Origin: Massilia terrae
GTDB taxonomy: Bacteria > Pseudomonadota > Gammaproteobacteria > Burkholderiales > Burkholderiaceae_D
Assembly: GCF_024753145.1 (NCBI RefSeq)
Contig: NZ_JANUGU010000001.1
Span: forward strand, 620,001-684,000
Length of the DNA stretch: 64,000 nt
Direction of reading: 5' to 3'
A program made the translations under genes and the position numbers. The notes under the pieces were generated by a model. That model worked only from the letters and a program-made list of their open reading frames with translations, did no database searches and had not been told where the DNA came from. Position 1 is the first letter of the stretch, and each line of letters starts with the position of its first letter. Of the stretch, positions 45,954 through 57,883 are shown piece after piece.

Positions 45954-46137
45954 CAGGGCTCCTGGCGGGCAAAAGTGTGGAAATGTTGCCCAGTATAAAC
46001 TTTTAAGCTGTCAAATGCCTGAAAGAATCCTGACGATTTGCTGACAGGCAACGGGGAGTGGAGGCGGTCCAGCAGGGAGGAGCCACACAAGACGCCCGCA
46101 AGCCGGTAAAATCGAGGGTTTTGCAATTGGCCACAGG

Positions 46138-47805
46138 ATGGCCGACATCATGGCTACCGAAAACGCAGCAACGACATCCGGAACGCAGGACGCGGCCTCC
46201 GGCAACCAGCCGGCGCAGATCGCGCGCGAAGTGGCGCGCCGCCGCACCTTCGGCATCATTTCCCACCCCGACGCGGGCAAGACCACGCTGACCGAGAAGC
46301 TGCTGCTGTTCTCGGGCGCGATCCAGCTGGCCGGCACCGTCAAGGGGCGCAAGAGCGGCCGCCACGCGACCTCGGACTGGATGGACATCGAGAAGCAGCG
46401 CGGCATTTCGGTGGCCAGCTCGGTGATGCAGTTCGAGTTCCGCGACCACGTGATCAACCTGCTCGACACCCCGGGCCACCAGGACTTCTCGGAAGACACC
46501 TACCGGGTGCTGACCGCGGTCGACTCGGCGCTGATGGTGATCGACGCGGCCAAGGGCGTGGAGGAGCAGACCATCAAGCTGCTCGACGTCTGCCGCATGC
46601 GCAACACGCCGATCGTCACCTTCATGAACAAGCTGGACCGCGAGACGCGCGACCCGCTGGAACTGCTGGACGAAGTGGAATCGGTGCTGAAGATCGAATG
46701 CGCGCCGGTGACCTGGCCGATCGGCATGGGCAAGCTGTTCCGCGGCGTGTACCACCTGCTGAACGACGAGGTGATGCTGTTCAAGGCCGGCGAGGAAAAA
46801 GCCGACGGCGCCTTCGAGATCATCAAGGGCATCGACAACCCCAGGCTGATGGAGATGTTCCCGCTCGAGATGGAGCAGCTGAAGATCGAGGTGGAACTGG
46901 TGCACGGCGCCTCGCATCCCTTCGACCTGCAGCGCTTTTTGGATGGCAAGCAGACGCCGGTGTTCTTCGGTTCGGCGATCAACAACTTCGGCGTGCGCGA
47001 GATCCTTTCCTCGCTGGTCGAGTGGGCGCCGCCGCCGCGCGGGCGCGACGCCACCGTGCGCGAGGTCGAGCCGGCCGAGCCACGCTTCTCCGGCTTCGTC
47101 TTCAAGATCCAGGCCAATATGGACCCGGCGCACCGCGACCGCATCGCCTTCCTGCGCGTGTGCTCGGGGCGCTTCGAGAAGGGCATGAAGGTCAAGCACC
47201 TGCGCCTGGGGCGCGAGGTCAAGCTGTCGCAGGTGGTGACCTTCATGGCATCGTCGCGCGAGCAGGTCGAGGAAGCCTATTCCGGCGACATCATCGGCCT
47301 GCCGAACCACGGCAATATGCAGATCGGCGACAGTTTTTCGGAAGGCGAGATGCTGTCGTTCACCGGCATTCCCTACTTTGCGCCGGAGCTGTTCCGCGTG
47401 GTGCGGATCCGCAATCCGCTCAAGACCAAGCAGCTACAGAAAGGCTTGCAGCAGCTGGGCGAGGAGGGCGCGGTGCAGGTGTTCAAGCCGGTGCTGGGCA
47501 GCGACCTGATCCTGGGCGCCGTCGGCGTGCTGCAGTTCGAGGTGGTGGCGAGCCGGCTGATGAACGAGTACGGCGTCGATGCGATGTTCGAGACGGCCAG
47601 CATCAGCAGCGCGCGCTGGGTCAGCTCGGATGACAAGAAGGCGCTGTCCGATTTCGAGCAGGCGCTGGCGCCGAACGTGGCGTATGACGCGGCCGGGAAC
47701 CTGGCTTACCTGGCGACCTCGAGCGTCAACCTGCGCCTGACCGAAGAGCGCTGGCCCAAGCTCAAGTTCCACGCCACGCGCGAGCACGCGGCGAAACTGG
47801 ATTGA
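46138..47805 (+). CDS. prfC: Peptide chain release factor 3
   Basis: This 555-residue RF3 is a GTPase that removes RF1 or RF2 from the ribosome after termination. The G1 box is [10 protein letters not shown]3 is DTPGHQDF and G4 is NKLD. The RF3-specific [21 protein letters not shown] and the C-terminal [15 protein letters not shown] are present. The start may instead be ATG 46150 (MATENAAT), which has AGGA 11 bp upstream. It is divergent from the pilin operon. Confidence 0.95.
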   Translation: MADIMATENAATTSGTQDAASGNQPAQIAREVARRRTFGIISHPDAGKTTLTEKLLLFSGAIQLAGTVKGRKSGRHATSDWMDIEKQRGISVASSVMQFEFRDHVINLLDTPGHQDFSEDTYRVLTAVDSALMVIDAAKGVEEQTIKLLDVCRMRNTPIVTFMNKLDRETRDPLELLDEVESVLKIECAPVTWPIGMGKLFRGVYHLLNDEVMLFKAGEEKADGAFEIIKGIDNPRLMEMFPLEMEQLKIEVELVHGASHPFDLQRFLDGKQTPVFFGSAINNFGVREILSSLVEWAPPPRGRDATVREVEPAEPRFSGFVFKIQANMDPAHRDRIAFLRVCSGRFEKGMKVKHLRLGREVKLSQVVTFMASSREQVEEAYSGDIIGLPNHGNMQIGDSFSEGEMLSFTGIPYFAPELFRVVRIRNPLKTKQLQKGLQQLGEEGAVQVFKPVLGSDLILGAVGVLQFEVVASRLMNEYGVDAMFETASISSARWVSSDDKKALSDFEQALAPNVAYDAAGNLAYLATSSVNLRLTEERWPKLKFHATREHAAKLD

Positions 47806-47830
47806 TCTGTCCGGTACTGCGTTACCTGAA

Positions 47831-47864
47831 AACCGTCGTTCCCGGCACTGCCGGAAACGACGGC
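47831..47864. repeat. Single REP-like hairpin between convergent genes
   Basis: ACCGTCGTTCCCGGC and GCCGGAAACGACGG form a near-perfect hairpin (one mismatch) around ACT. It is one unit of the REP-like family, placed between prfC and a convergent gene, where it may serve as a shared terminator. Confidence 0.65.
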
Positions 47865-47897
47865 GTCTTACGGTGCGGCCAATCCTGCGTTCGTACT

Positions 47898-48230
47898 TTA
47901 GCGGCTTTTCTGCCCGATCACGAACGCATCGATGATCGCCCCCACCCAGCACACCCCAAACACAATCTCCGCCAGCGGCACCAGCGGCGAGCCCCCTCCT
48001 TGCTTTTCCAGCTTCGCCGCGATCGCCACCGGAACCGGCGCCAGCGCGCCACTCGTCACCTGGTCGAGGATCGTCGACACCTGCGTGGCCACGTCGCCGA
48101 ACCAGATCACCGCCGCAATCAGGGCCGGCACCAAAAACAGCCAGGCCCGCCGCGGCCGGCGCAGATAGAAGTGCCCGACTCCGGGAAAAACGAGCGCCGA
48201 CAGCAGGGCGGCGGCGGGTGCGCGGTTCAT
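47898..48230 (-). CDS. Small inner-membrane protein
   Basis: This 110-residue protein has about three hydrophobic stretches (AAALLSALVFPGVGHFYL, AWLFLVPALIAAVIWF, LAEIVFGVCWVGAIIDAFVI) and a basic loop LRRPRR. The N-terminal FPGVGHFYLRR resembles small membrane proteins with a TM2-like motif. I assign no function. It is convergent with prfC. Confidence 0.65.
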   Translation of the reverse strand: MNRAPAAALLSALVFPGVGHFYLRRPRRAWLFLVPALIAAVIWFGDVATQVSTILDQVTSGALAPVPVAIAAKLEKQGGGSPLVPLAEIVFGVCWVGAIIDAFVIGQKSR

Positions 48231-48339
48231 GTATTCATCCTCTTGAATGCCAGTACGTTTTGAGCAGACTCAAATAAGCGCGCGCGGGACAGCGTAGATT
48301 GGCTCAATGCGCCTAAGAAAATTTACGCCAAGGATCTCC

Positions 48340-50010
48340 ATGCTCTCCCGCCTGAAGATCGGCCCCAAGCTGCTGCTGGCGCCCGGGGCCGTGCTGGTGC
48401 TGCTGGTCGTGCTCTCGTGCAGCGCCTACTATGCGATGGTACGACAGAACCAGTCGCTGGAGACGATCGTGCACCAGCGTGCCGTGCACATGCGCAGCGC
48501 GTCCGACCTGGTCGCCACCGCGCAGACCGCCCACGCCGACATCTACCGCCTGCTGTCGTGGATCAGCGGCAGCTTCCCGCGCAGCCGCACCGACCCGCTG
48601 ATCGGGCAGATCCAGCGCCGCCATGCGGCCATCGACCAGGGCTTCGCGCAGCTGGCCACCCTGACCGCCGGCAGCGGCGCGGAACGCCGCTACGTCGACC
48701 AGGCCGCTGCCGCGCACCGGGTGTACGTACGCGCGGTCGACGACGTGATCGAGCTGGCCCACAACGACCAGTCGATCAGCGCCAACGCGATGCAGAAGGC
48801 CGAAGACGCGTTCACCGTGGTGGCGGCGCGCCTGACCGAGCTGTCGCGCCTCGAGCAGGAGCTGGGCGCACGCGCGTCCGGCGACGCCGCCGCCGACTTC
48901 CGCTTCACCTCGAGCCTGATGCCGGTGCTGATCGTGCTGTCGATCGCGCTGTCGCTGGCGATCACGGTGGCGGTGCGGCGCGCGCTGCTGGACGAGATCC
49001 GCGGCATCGGCGCCGCCGCCACCCACCTGGCCAGCTGCGACCTGACGGTCGCGGAGCGCGAATACGGCAGCGACGAGATCGCGCAGACCCAGCGCGCGCT
49101 GGACGCCAGCATCCGCAACCTGAACGTCACGCTGCGCACCATCCTCGATTCGGCGCGCTCGATCGGCAGCGCCTCGCGCGAGCTCGCGCTGGGCAACCTG
49201 AACCTCACCACGCGCGCCGTGTTCCGCAGCAGTTCGCTGGAACACACGGCGTCGTCGATGCAGGAGCTGGCCGCCACCGTCAACCTCACCGCCGACAGCG
49301 CGCAGGCAGCCAACCGGCTGGCCGCCAGCGCGAGCAGCGTGGCGCAGGAAGGCGGCAGCGTGGTCGGCCAGCTGATGCAGACCATGGAGTCGGTCAAGGG
49401 CAGTTCGCTGCGCGTGGCGGAGCTGGTCGGCGCGATCGACGCCGTCGCCAGCGAGACCGGCGCGCTGGCCTTGAACGCGGCAGTGGAGGCGACCCGTGCC
49501 GGCGAATGCGGCCTCGGTTTCGCCGCCGTCGCCTGCGAGGTGCGCACGCTGGCGCAGCGCGCGGGCACCGTCGCGCGCGAGATCCGCGAGCTGGCGCTCC
49601 AGTCGGTGGCGCAGATCGAGGGCGGCACCGCGTGCGCGGCCGAGGCGGGGCACCACATGGCGGACATCGCCAGTTCGGTGCAGCAGGTGGGCACGATCAT
49701 CAGCCAGATCAGCAGCGCGAGCGCGGGCCAGGCCAGCGGGCTGTCGGAAGTGAACGAGGCGATCGTGCAGATGGACCAGGTCAGCCAGCGCAATTCGGCG
49801 CTGGTGGAGGAGGCGGCCAACGCCGCGCGCGGCCTGCAGCAGCAGGCGATCACGCTGTCGCGCGCGGTGGCCGCGTTCCGGCTCGACGAGGCGGTGCACG
49901 AGCCGGCGCATGCCACGCTGGCGCCGGCCCGCACGCCGGCGCCCACGGTTCATAACCGGCGGCGCAATCCATCGCATCCTCACCTGGTGCTGGCGTCCCG
50001 CCGCGACTAG
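48340..50010 (+). CDS. Methyl-accepting chemotaxis protein with atypical tip
   Basis: This 556-residue chemoreceptor has TM1 (about 11-30), a four-helix-type periplasmic sensor (about 31-190), TM2 (about 192-212) and a cytoplasmic signalling domain. The hairpin tip reads [22 protein letters not shown] then CGLGFAAVACEVR. Canonical tips have [10 protein letters not shown] and QGRGFAVVA. The Phe, Asn and Arg that contact partner receptors, CheA and CheW are changed. The ATG at 48340 has AAGGA at 6 bp. It overlaps the next, convergent gene by 4 bp. Confidence 0.9.
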   Translation: MLSRLKIGPKLLLAPGAVLVLLVVLSCSAYYAMVRQNQSLETIVHQRAVHMRSASDLVATAQTAHADIYRLLSWISGSFPRSRTDPLIGQIQRRHAAIDQGFAQLATLTAGSGAERRYVDQAAAAHRVYVRAVDDVIELAHNDQSISANAMQKAEDAFTVVAARLTELSRLEQELGARASGDAAADFRFTSSLMPVLIVLSIALSLAITVAVRRALLDEIRGIGAAATHLASCDLTVAEREYGSDEIAQTQRALDASIRNLNVTLRTILDSARSIGSASRELALGNLNLTTRAVFRSSSLEHTASSMQELAATVNLTADSAQAANRLAASASSVAQEGGSVVGQLMQTMESVKGSSLRVAELVGAIDAVASETGALALNAAVEATRAGECGLGFAAVACEVRTLAQRAGTVAREIRELALQSVAQIEGGTACAAEAGHHMADIASSVQQVGTIISQISSASAGQASGLSEVNEAIVQMDQVSQRNSALVEEAANAARGLQQQAITLSRAVAAFRLDEAVHEPAHATLAPARTPAPTVHNRRRNPSHPHLVLASRRD

Positions 50011-50789
50011 CGCTGGCGGCGCGCCGCGTGGGTCCGGGCCAGCGCCAGCGCGGCCAGCCCGAGTCCGATGATGGCCACCGAATCCGGCTCCGGCACATGC
50101 ACGGGCGCCAGCTGCAGCGAGGTGGTCATCGTGAAGTTCGATCCCGTCGTGTGGCGCTCGGCCTGGAAGATGTCGAGCTTGTAGTTGTTCCCGTCCACCA
50201 GGCCGTTGGCCGCGGCGAAGCTGTTCAGGTCCACGCTGGCGCTTTCGGCGCCATGCACGCCGCCCAGGTCGATCGCCAGCTTGCCGTCGATGAACACCCA
50301 GACGTCGTCGTCGCCGGTGAAGCTGAACTCGTCGTCATGCGCGGTCAGGAAGGTGAAGATGGTGTGCCACTCGGTGGTGAAGCCGTAGTTGTGGTCGTCG
50401 GTTTCCTGGTCGAGCAGCTGGCCGTCGATCGGGAAGAAGGCGCTGCTGCTGTACTGCCAGGTGGTCGGGGTCGCCGGGTCGAGGGTCAGCGTGAGCGAAC
50501 CGGTGCGATTGACGCTGGGGTCGTCGTGGTACCACTGGTAGAACGAGGCGGCGCTGGCGATGGTCGGGTGGCTGCCGCTCGCGTACACCGGCTTGCCGTC
50601 CACCCCCAGCGCGGCGGCGACGATGCCGCGGTCGTCCGCGATCACGTTCTCGAAGTCGGGATGGCCGGCGACGCCGTTCCAGGTGCTGCCCCAGGCGTTG
50701 AAGTCGCGCACGGTCCCGGTCAGCGTGATCGGGGCGGCAAGGGCCAAGGCGGGAAACAGGACAGCAACGGCAGCAAAAGAGTGCTTCAT
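50007..50789 (-). CDS. PEP-CTERM fibro-slime domain protein
   Basis: This 260-residue exported protein has a signal peptide (MKHSFAAVAVLFPALALA), a fibro-slime domain and a C-terminal PEP-CTERM sorting tag. The domain shows FTGDDDVWVFIDGKLAIDLGGVHG and NYKLDIFQAERHTTGSNF. The tag is VPEPDSVAIIGLGLAALALARTHAARRQR-like: PEP motif, TM helix and basic tail. PEP-CTERM proteins are processed by an exosortase and tied to exopolysaccharide or floc formation. The ATG at 50789 gives the signal peptide. No exosortase gene is in the window. Confidence 0.88.
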   Translation of the reverse strand: MKHSFAAVAVLFPALALAAPITLTGTVRDFNAWGSTWNGVAGHPDFENVIADDRGIVAAALGVDGKPVYASGSHPTIASAASFYQWYHDDPSVNRTGSLTLTLDPATPTTWQYSSSAFFPIDGQLLDQETDDHNYGFTTEWHTIFTFLTAHDDEFSFTGDDDVWVFIDGKLAIDLGGVHGAESASVDLNSFAAANGLVDGNNYKLDIFQAERHTTGSNFTMTTSLQLAPVHVPEPDSVAIIGLGLAALALARTHAARRQR

Positions 50790-50951
50790 GCTCGTTCTCC
50801 CCAAGAGTCTTGGTGGCGGGAGAAGGGCGAGCAACTTTCATGCCTAAACGAAATTATTTCGTAAAATCAGCATGTTAAGTTTTGCGGGGGAAATTTTAGC
50901 GGGGCGGGTGTAAGAAATCCCGACAGCGGATACTGCAGAAAACGAAGAGTT

Positions 50952-51038
50952 ACCGTCGCCCCGCGAAGGCGGGGGCCCCATTTTGCGTGCGTGGCCATAC
51001 ACGCAAAATGGGGTTCCCGCGTGCGCGGGAACGACGGT
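50952..51038. repeat. REP-like inverted pair
   Basis: CCGTCGCCCCGCGAAGGCGGGGGCCCCATTTTGCGTG and CACGCAAAATGGGGTTCCC..GGGAACGACGG face each other. The ends CCCCATTTTGCGTG and its complement are exact, so the whole element can also fold as one long hairpin. It lies just after the gcvP stop and may end the gcv transcript. Confidence 0.8.
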
Positions 51039-51052
51039 CAGGTGACAGCCGA

Positions 51053-53947
<2,895 letters not shown>

Positions 53948-53976
53948 GGTAGCGGGGCGATTAGTTGAAACTTGAA

Positions 53977-54087
53977 ACGTCGTCCCGGCGAAGGCCGGGA
54001 CCCATGCTGAGTTACCTGGCCTGCGGCCGTCGAATGTTCGACGCCTCAAACGGTCTATGGGTCCCGGCCTGCGCCGGGACGACGGTA
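53977..54087. repeat. REP-like inverted pair inside the gcv operon
   Basis: ACGTCGTCCCGGCGAAGGCCGGGACCCATGCTGAG and CTATGGGTCCCGGCCTGCGCCGGGACGACGGT are inverted copies about 40 bp apart, closely matching the pair near 9.3 kb. They lie between gcvH and gcvP and could set the relative amounts of the two proteins. Confidence 0.8.
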
Positions 54088-54141
54088 TATCTGCTGGTGG
54101 TGCTAAAACGACACCGGCGCGATCAAGCGCCGGTTGGTATA

Positions 54142-54525
54142 TCAATGATCTTCGGTGACCTTGCCATACGCAGCCGCGTCCAGCAGGCCGTTGACGGCGC
54201 TGGCGTCGGCCGGCTGCAGCTTGAACAGCCAGTTGGCGTAGGCGTCGGCGTTGATCGATTCCGGCGCGTCGGCGACCGGCTGGTTCACGGCGGTCACGGT
54301 GCCCGAAACCGGCGCGTAAATGTCGCTGGCGGCTTTCACCGACTCGACCACGGCGGCGTCGTCACCGGCGGTGAAGGACTTGCCAACCTGCGGCAGCTCG
54401 ACGAACACGATGTCGCCCAGTGCGTCCTGCGCGTACTCGGTGATGCCGACTGTCAGGGTGCCGTCGCTTTCGACGCGGACCCACTCGTGGGACTCGGTGT
54501 ATTTCAGGTCGGCCGGGATGTTCAT
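54142..54525 (-). CDS. gcvH: Glycine cleavage system H protein
   Basis: This 127-residue carrier protein has the lipoylation site [14 protein letters not shown] with Lys64. The N-terminus [10 protein letters not shown] and the C-terminal [10 protein letters not shown] are typical. It shuttles the aminomethyl group from GcvP to GcvT. It lies between gcvT and gcvP, separated from each by REP-like units. Confidence 0.97.
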   Translation of the reverse strand: MNIPADLKYTESHEWVRVESDGTLTVGITEYAQDALGDIVFVELPQVGKSFTAGDDAAVVESVKAASDIYAPVSGTVTAVNQPVADAPESINADAYANWLFKLQPADASAVNGLLDAAAYGKVTEDH

Positions 54526-54541
54526 GTGTGACTCCTATTTA

Positions 54542-54570
54542 GGGGTGGGCCCCCGCTTCCGCGGGGACAG
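54542..54570. repeat. Single REP-like unit
   Basis: GGGGTGGGCCCCCGCTTCCGCGGGGACAG is a shorter copy of the REP-like palindrome, in the gap between gcvT and gcvH. Confidence 0.55.
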
Positions 54571-54590
54571 GCTTGTTAGTATAAATTCGT

Positions 54591-55709
54591 TCAGGCGGCC
54601 AGCACTTTGCCGTTGCGGACGAAGGGCAGCTTGACCACCGAGGCGGCCAGCTTCTTGTCGCGGATCTCGACGTGCACGGTGTCGCCGACTTTAACCTCGA
54701 CCGGCACGCGCGCCAGCGCGATCGCCTGCTGCATGCTGGGGCTGAAGGTGCCGCTGGTGATCTCGCCGGCATTGCCGGAGGCCGCCACCACCTTCTGGTG
54801 GGCGCGCAGGATGCCGCCTTTTTCGCGCAGGATCAGGCCGACGAAGTTGGCGTTCTGGCCCATCTTCTGCAGCGCGGCCTTGCCGATGAAGTCGCGCTCC
54901 GAGACCAGGTCGATGGTCCAGCCCAGGCCGGCGTCGAGCGGGTTGACGGTTTCGTCCATGTCCTGGCCGTACAGGTTCATGCCGGCTTCCAGGCGCAGGG
55001 TGTCGCGCGCGCCCAGGCCGGCGGGCTTGACGCCGGCCGCGGCCAGCGCCTTCCACAGCGCTTCCACCTGGCTTGCCGACACGCCCAGCTCGAAGCCGTC
55101 TTCGCCGGTGTAGCCGGTGCGCGCCACCATCACTTCGCCGAACTGGGTGTCCTTGACGATGGCGACGTTGAAGGGCTTGAGCGGCTCCGACGCTTCCTTG
55201 ACGGCCGGGATCACTTCCCACACCTTGGCGCGCGCGTTCGGGCCCTGGACCGCGACCAGCGCGATCGGATCGTTGCCGTCGCGGCGTTGGGTAATGGTGA
55301 GGCCGCTGCTGGTGGCGTCGTTCTGCCGCTGGATCCAGGCCACGTCCTTCTCGGCGGTGCCGGCGTTGACGACCAGGCGGAACCAGTCTTCGGTGAAGTA
55401 GTAGACGATCAGGTCGTCGATGACGAAGCCCTGCGGGTTCAGCATGCAGGAGTACAGGGCCTTGCCCGGCACCTGCAGCTTGTCGACGTTGTTGGCCAGC
55501 AGGCCGCGCAGGAAGGCGCGCACATTGGCGCCCTTGAGGTCGACCACGCACATGTGCGACACGTCGAACATGCCGGCGTCGGTGCGCACGGCGTTATGCT
55601 CTTCGATCTGCGAACCGTAGTTGACCGGCATGTCCCAGCCGCCGAAGTCGACCATCTTGGCGCCGGCTGCGCGGTGTACGGAATTGAGCGGGGTCGCTTT
55701 GAGCGTCAT
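54591..55709 (-). CDS. gcvT: Aminomethyltransferase, T-protein
   Basis: This 372-residue T-protein releases ammonia from the H-protein-bound group and makes 5,10-methylene-THF. It has [18 protein letters not shown] near the start, [21 protein letters not shown] and [13 protein letters not shown], all family landmarks of the folate-binding domain. The ATG at 55709 follows GAGGATTCC. It is first in gcvT-gcvH-gcvP, controlled by the glycine riboswitch upstream. Confidence 0.97.
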   Translation of the reverse strand: MTLKATPLNSVHRAAGAKMVDFGGWDMPVNYGSQIEEHNAVRTDAGMFDVSHMCVVDLKGANVRAFLRGLLANNVDKLQVPGKALYSCMLNPQGFVIDDLIVYYFTEDWFRLVVNAGTAEKDVAWIQRQNDATSSGLTITQRRDGNDPIALVAVQGPNARAKVWEVIPAVKEASEPLKPFNVAIVKDTQFGEVMVARTGYTGEDGFELGVSASQVEALWKALAAAGVKPAGLGARDTLRLEAGMNLYGQDMDETVNPLDAGLGWTIDLVSERDFIGKAALQKMGQNANFVGLILREKGGILRAHQKVVAASGNAGEITSGTFSPSMQQAIALARVPVEVKVGDTVHVEIRDKKLAASVVKLPFVRNGKVLAA

Positions 55710-55736
55710 GGAATCCTCGGGCAGGTAACAGGGTTA

Positions 55737-55750
55737 GGCACAATTGTGCC
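55737..55750. other. 14-bp palindrome between riboswitch and gcvT
   Basis: GGCACAATTGTGCC is a perfect palindrome 27 bp before the gcvT start. It could be a protein-binding operator or, in RNA, a short element of the riboswitch expression platform. No T-run follows it. Confidence 0.4.
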
Positions 55751-55759
55751 ATCGCACCC

Positions 55760-55956
55760 CTCTGTCCTTGGTACCTGAGAGATAGCGGACGTGATCCGCC
55801 TGCCCCTTCGGTGGACCGCCGGCTGGTTTGCCGCGGCCGCTCTCCAGAGTTGGACCGCCGCGCGCTGCGCCAGCTGCCCCTTGACCGGTCCTTTTGCCTG
55901 AGAGTTTTTTGGGTAATGCCCCTTCGGCGGTCGCGTGCGCGACCCTCTCCCGGTCA
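55760..55956 (-). promoter_or_regulatory. Tandem glycine riboswitch
   Basis: On the minus strand two glycine aptamers lie in a row. Aptamer 1 (about 55956-55881) has CGGGAGAGGGTC, CGCCGAAGGGGCA and CTCTCAGGCAAAAGGACCGG. Aptamer 2 (about 55850-55760) has CTGGAGAGCGGCC, ACCGAAGGGGCAGGCGG and CTCTCAGGTACCAAGGACAG. Both keep the conserved GAAGGGGCA and CTCTCAGG cores. Such tandem riboswitches turn on gcv genes when glycine is high. No clear terminator lies between it and gcvT, so control may be at translation. Confidence 0.93.
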
Positions 55957-56106
55957 AGACTGTGGAGGATATGCCAGCAGCCCTGTCGCTGTCAACCTGG
56001 AAACCGGGCCGCGCCATGTTGTCCCGCACGAATGAAGCGCAGGCAAAATGGCTTTCTCCCGGCATTTGTTACACTAGCCCGTAACACTTTTCGAGCAGGG
56101 AAGACT

Positions 56107-56667
56107 ATGAGCGAAGAGCAAGCAAAACAGCTAAAAGAGGGCTACTTCACCCTTTCCGGCGACGTCAACAGCGACATGGTGCACCGGGTGTTCGACGCGG
56201 TGGCCATGATGACCGAGGACGGCATCGAGCGCGCCCACGTTCTGGTGCAGTCGAATGGCGGCTACGTCAGCGATGGCCTGTGTCTCTATAACTTCCTGGC
56301 CAATTCGCCGATCGAGTTCGTCATGTACAACGGCGGGGCGGTGGCGTCGATCGCGGTGATCATGTTCCTGTCCGGCAGCAAGCGCTATTGCAGCGAGACG
56401 GCGCGCTTCATGGTGCACAAATCGCATGCCACGGCTTCGCCCGGCTCGCGGCCGGATGCGCTCAACATCATCGTCGAGGGCCTGCGCGCCGACGACGCGC
56501 GCACCGAGTCCATCCTGCGCAAGCATGTGGAGCTGACCAAGGAGCAGTGGGATATCCACCAGTACTCCGACCTGCACCTCAATTCGCGCGACGCCAAGGC
56601 GGCCGGCATGGTCAACGACATCGTCGATTTCGCGCCGCCCAAGGGGGCGGTGCTGCGCAATATCTGA
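56107..56667 (+). CDS. ClpP-like serine protease (orphan)
   Basis: This 186-residue protein has the ClpP/S14 fold. The likely triad is Ser81 (VASIAV), His104 (FMVHKSH) and Asp155 (YSDLHLNS). It also has VQSNGGYVSDGLCLYNFL, the family's first substrate-binding strand. It is divergent from canonical ClpP and no Clp ATPase gene is near. Such ClpP-like proteins may act as small membrane-linked or free peptidases. The ATG at 56107 follows AGGGAAG. It is divergent from gcvT and 6 bp from a convergent GNAT gene. Confidence 0.85.
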   Translation: MSEEQAKQLKEGYFTLSGDVNSDMVHRVFDAVAMMTEDGIERAHVLVQSNGGYVSDGLCLYNFLANSPIEFVMYNGGAVASIAVIMFLSGSKRYCSETARFMVHKSHATASPGSRPDALNIIVEGLRADDARTESILRKHVELTKEQWDIHQYSDLHLNSRDAKAAGMVNDIVDFAPPKGAVLRNI

Positions 56668-56673
56668 GGCGCC

Positions 56674-57195
56674 CTACAACTCCAGCCGCATCGCCTGCGA
56701 CAGCAGCCTGCTGCCCGGGCGCAGCGGGACCGGCGCGCCGATGTCGCGGAAGCCTTCGCGCCGGTACAGGCGCACGGCCGGCGTGTCGCCCTGGGTGACG
56801 CCGAGCGTCATCGCGCGGAACCGGCGTTCGCGGGCCCAGCCGATCGCCGCGCGCAGCAGGGCGGTGGCGAGGCCCCGGCCGCGGGCCTCGGGCGCGACCC
56901 AGACCTGGAACAGTTCGACGATGGCCGGATCGGCGGCGTCCGCCTTGGCCCATGCGAGGCCGGCCGGCGCGCCAGCATGTTCGGCGAGCAGCGGCAATTC
57001 GTCGGGTGAGCTTGCGGCGGTATCCAAGCGATCCGCCCAGGCCGAATCCGGGCGCGCCAATTGTGCTTCCAGTGTTGCCGCGAAGGCGTCGGGGGAGTCT
57101 TCCAGCGCGCGCAGGCGCAGCGCGCGGTAGCTTTGCCAGTCGGCGGCGGTGAGGCGGAGGATCGTCAAGGTGTTTCTCAGGTAAGCGGGCTGCAT
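56674..57195 (-). CDS. GNAT family N-acetyltransferase
   Basis: This 173-residue GNAT enzyme has the acetyl-CoA motif WVAPEARGRGLATALL (the Q/RxxGxG/A element RGRGLA) and then GVTQGDTPAVRLYRREGF, the family's motif B. It moves an acetyl group to an amine of unknown kind. The start at 57195 has no clear ribosome site. It is convergent with the ClpP-like gene. Confidence 0.88.
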   Translation of the reverse strand: MQPAYLRNTLTILRLTAADWQSYRALRLRALEDSPDAFAATLEAQLARPDSAWADRLDTAASSPDELPLLAEHAGAPAGLAWAKADAADPAIVELFQVWVAPEARGRGLATALLRAAIGWARERRFRAMTLGVTQGDTPAVRLYRREGFRDIGAPVPLRPGSRLLSQAMRLEL

Positions 57196-57320
57196 ATATT
57201 ACAGCAGCTTTCTCAGCTAAATAGAATGGCTGATTGCGCTTGAGTCCGATATTCCAGCTTTTCGGAACTTATAAACCCCACTATTTCCCGAAGCAGGCCA
57301 TATTTAAAGCCGGGATAAAT

Positions 57321-57344
57321 AAAAAGGGCCGGCAGGCCCTTTTT
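57321..57344. terminator. Bidirectional intrinsic terminator
   Basis: AAAAAGGGCC and GGCCCTTTTT form a perfect 10-bp stem around GGCA. It lies 18 bp beyond the stop of the Ser-Gly repeat gene on the minus strand and has A/T tracts on both sides. Confidence 0.85.
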
Positions 57345-57362
57345 GTTGCGCGTTAAAACGTA

Positions 57363-57695
57363 TTAACGCTTGTTGTCGTTTTTGTGGCTTTGACGGCCAG
57401 CTTCGACGTGTTGCTCATGCGAGCCGCCGCGGCTGCCCGAGCCGGAGCCCGAACCCGAGCCCGAACCCGAGCCCGAGCCCGAGCCCGACGAGCCGGACTG
57501 GCGGCTGCCGTCGTTTTTGTGGCTCTGGCGGCCAGCTTCGGCGTGCTGCTCACGGGTGCCGCCGCGCATGCCCGAGCCGGAGCCCGAGCCCGAGCCTGCC
57601 GACTGGCGGTTGCCGTCGTTTTTGTGGCTCTGGCTGCCTGCCTGCACGTGTTGCTCGTGAGTACCGCCCTGCGTGCCTTTGCTGTTCGAGTTCAT
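57363..57695 (-). CDS. Small hydrophilic Ser-Gly repeat protein
   Basis: This 110-residue protein has three near-identical units, GGTHEQHVQAGSQSHKND, GGTREQHAEAGRQSHKND and GGSHEQHVEAGRQSHKND. They are joined by Gly-Ser linkers, the second being about nine GS dipeptides long. It has no hydrophobic core and is probably unstructured. The style recalls KGG-type stress proteins, but the motif is not the same, so I leave it unnamed. The ATG at 57695 has AAGGA at 7 bp. A terminator lies just beyond its stop, so it is a single-gene unit. Confidence 0.75.
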   Translation of the reverse strand: MNSNSKGTQGGTHEQHVQAGSQSHKNDGNRQSAGSGSGSGSGMRGGTREQHAEAGRQSHKNDGSRQSGSSGSGSGSGSGSGSGSGSGSRGGSHEQHVEAGRQSHKNDNKR

Positions 57696-57883
57696 GATCA
57701 TTCCTTTCTAAAATGGAAAATGTCTTACTCGCCACTCTGCGGGAAATATAAATCCCCAAGCAGTTTTCGGTGGAAGCCATAATGCGAGCAGAGCCGTTGC
57801 TTCGGTATCGGAGCATTACCGGATCTCGTGTAGGACATATCTTCCGATTAAAGTCTCGTTTTTTAGAAAAAATGAGCAAATGA

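Noticed and set aside
45975..46010. TTGACA and TATACT upstream of pilE as a promoter
   Set aside because: The two boxes are only 11 bp apart, too close for sigma-70, and no sigma-54 GG/GC spacing fits either.
57420..57660. CRISPR-like short repeats
   Set aside because: They are coding Gly-Ser and QSHKND repeats in one open frame, without regular spacers or cas genes.
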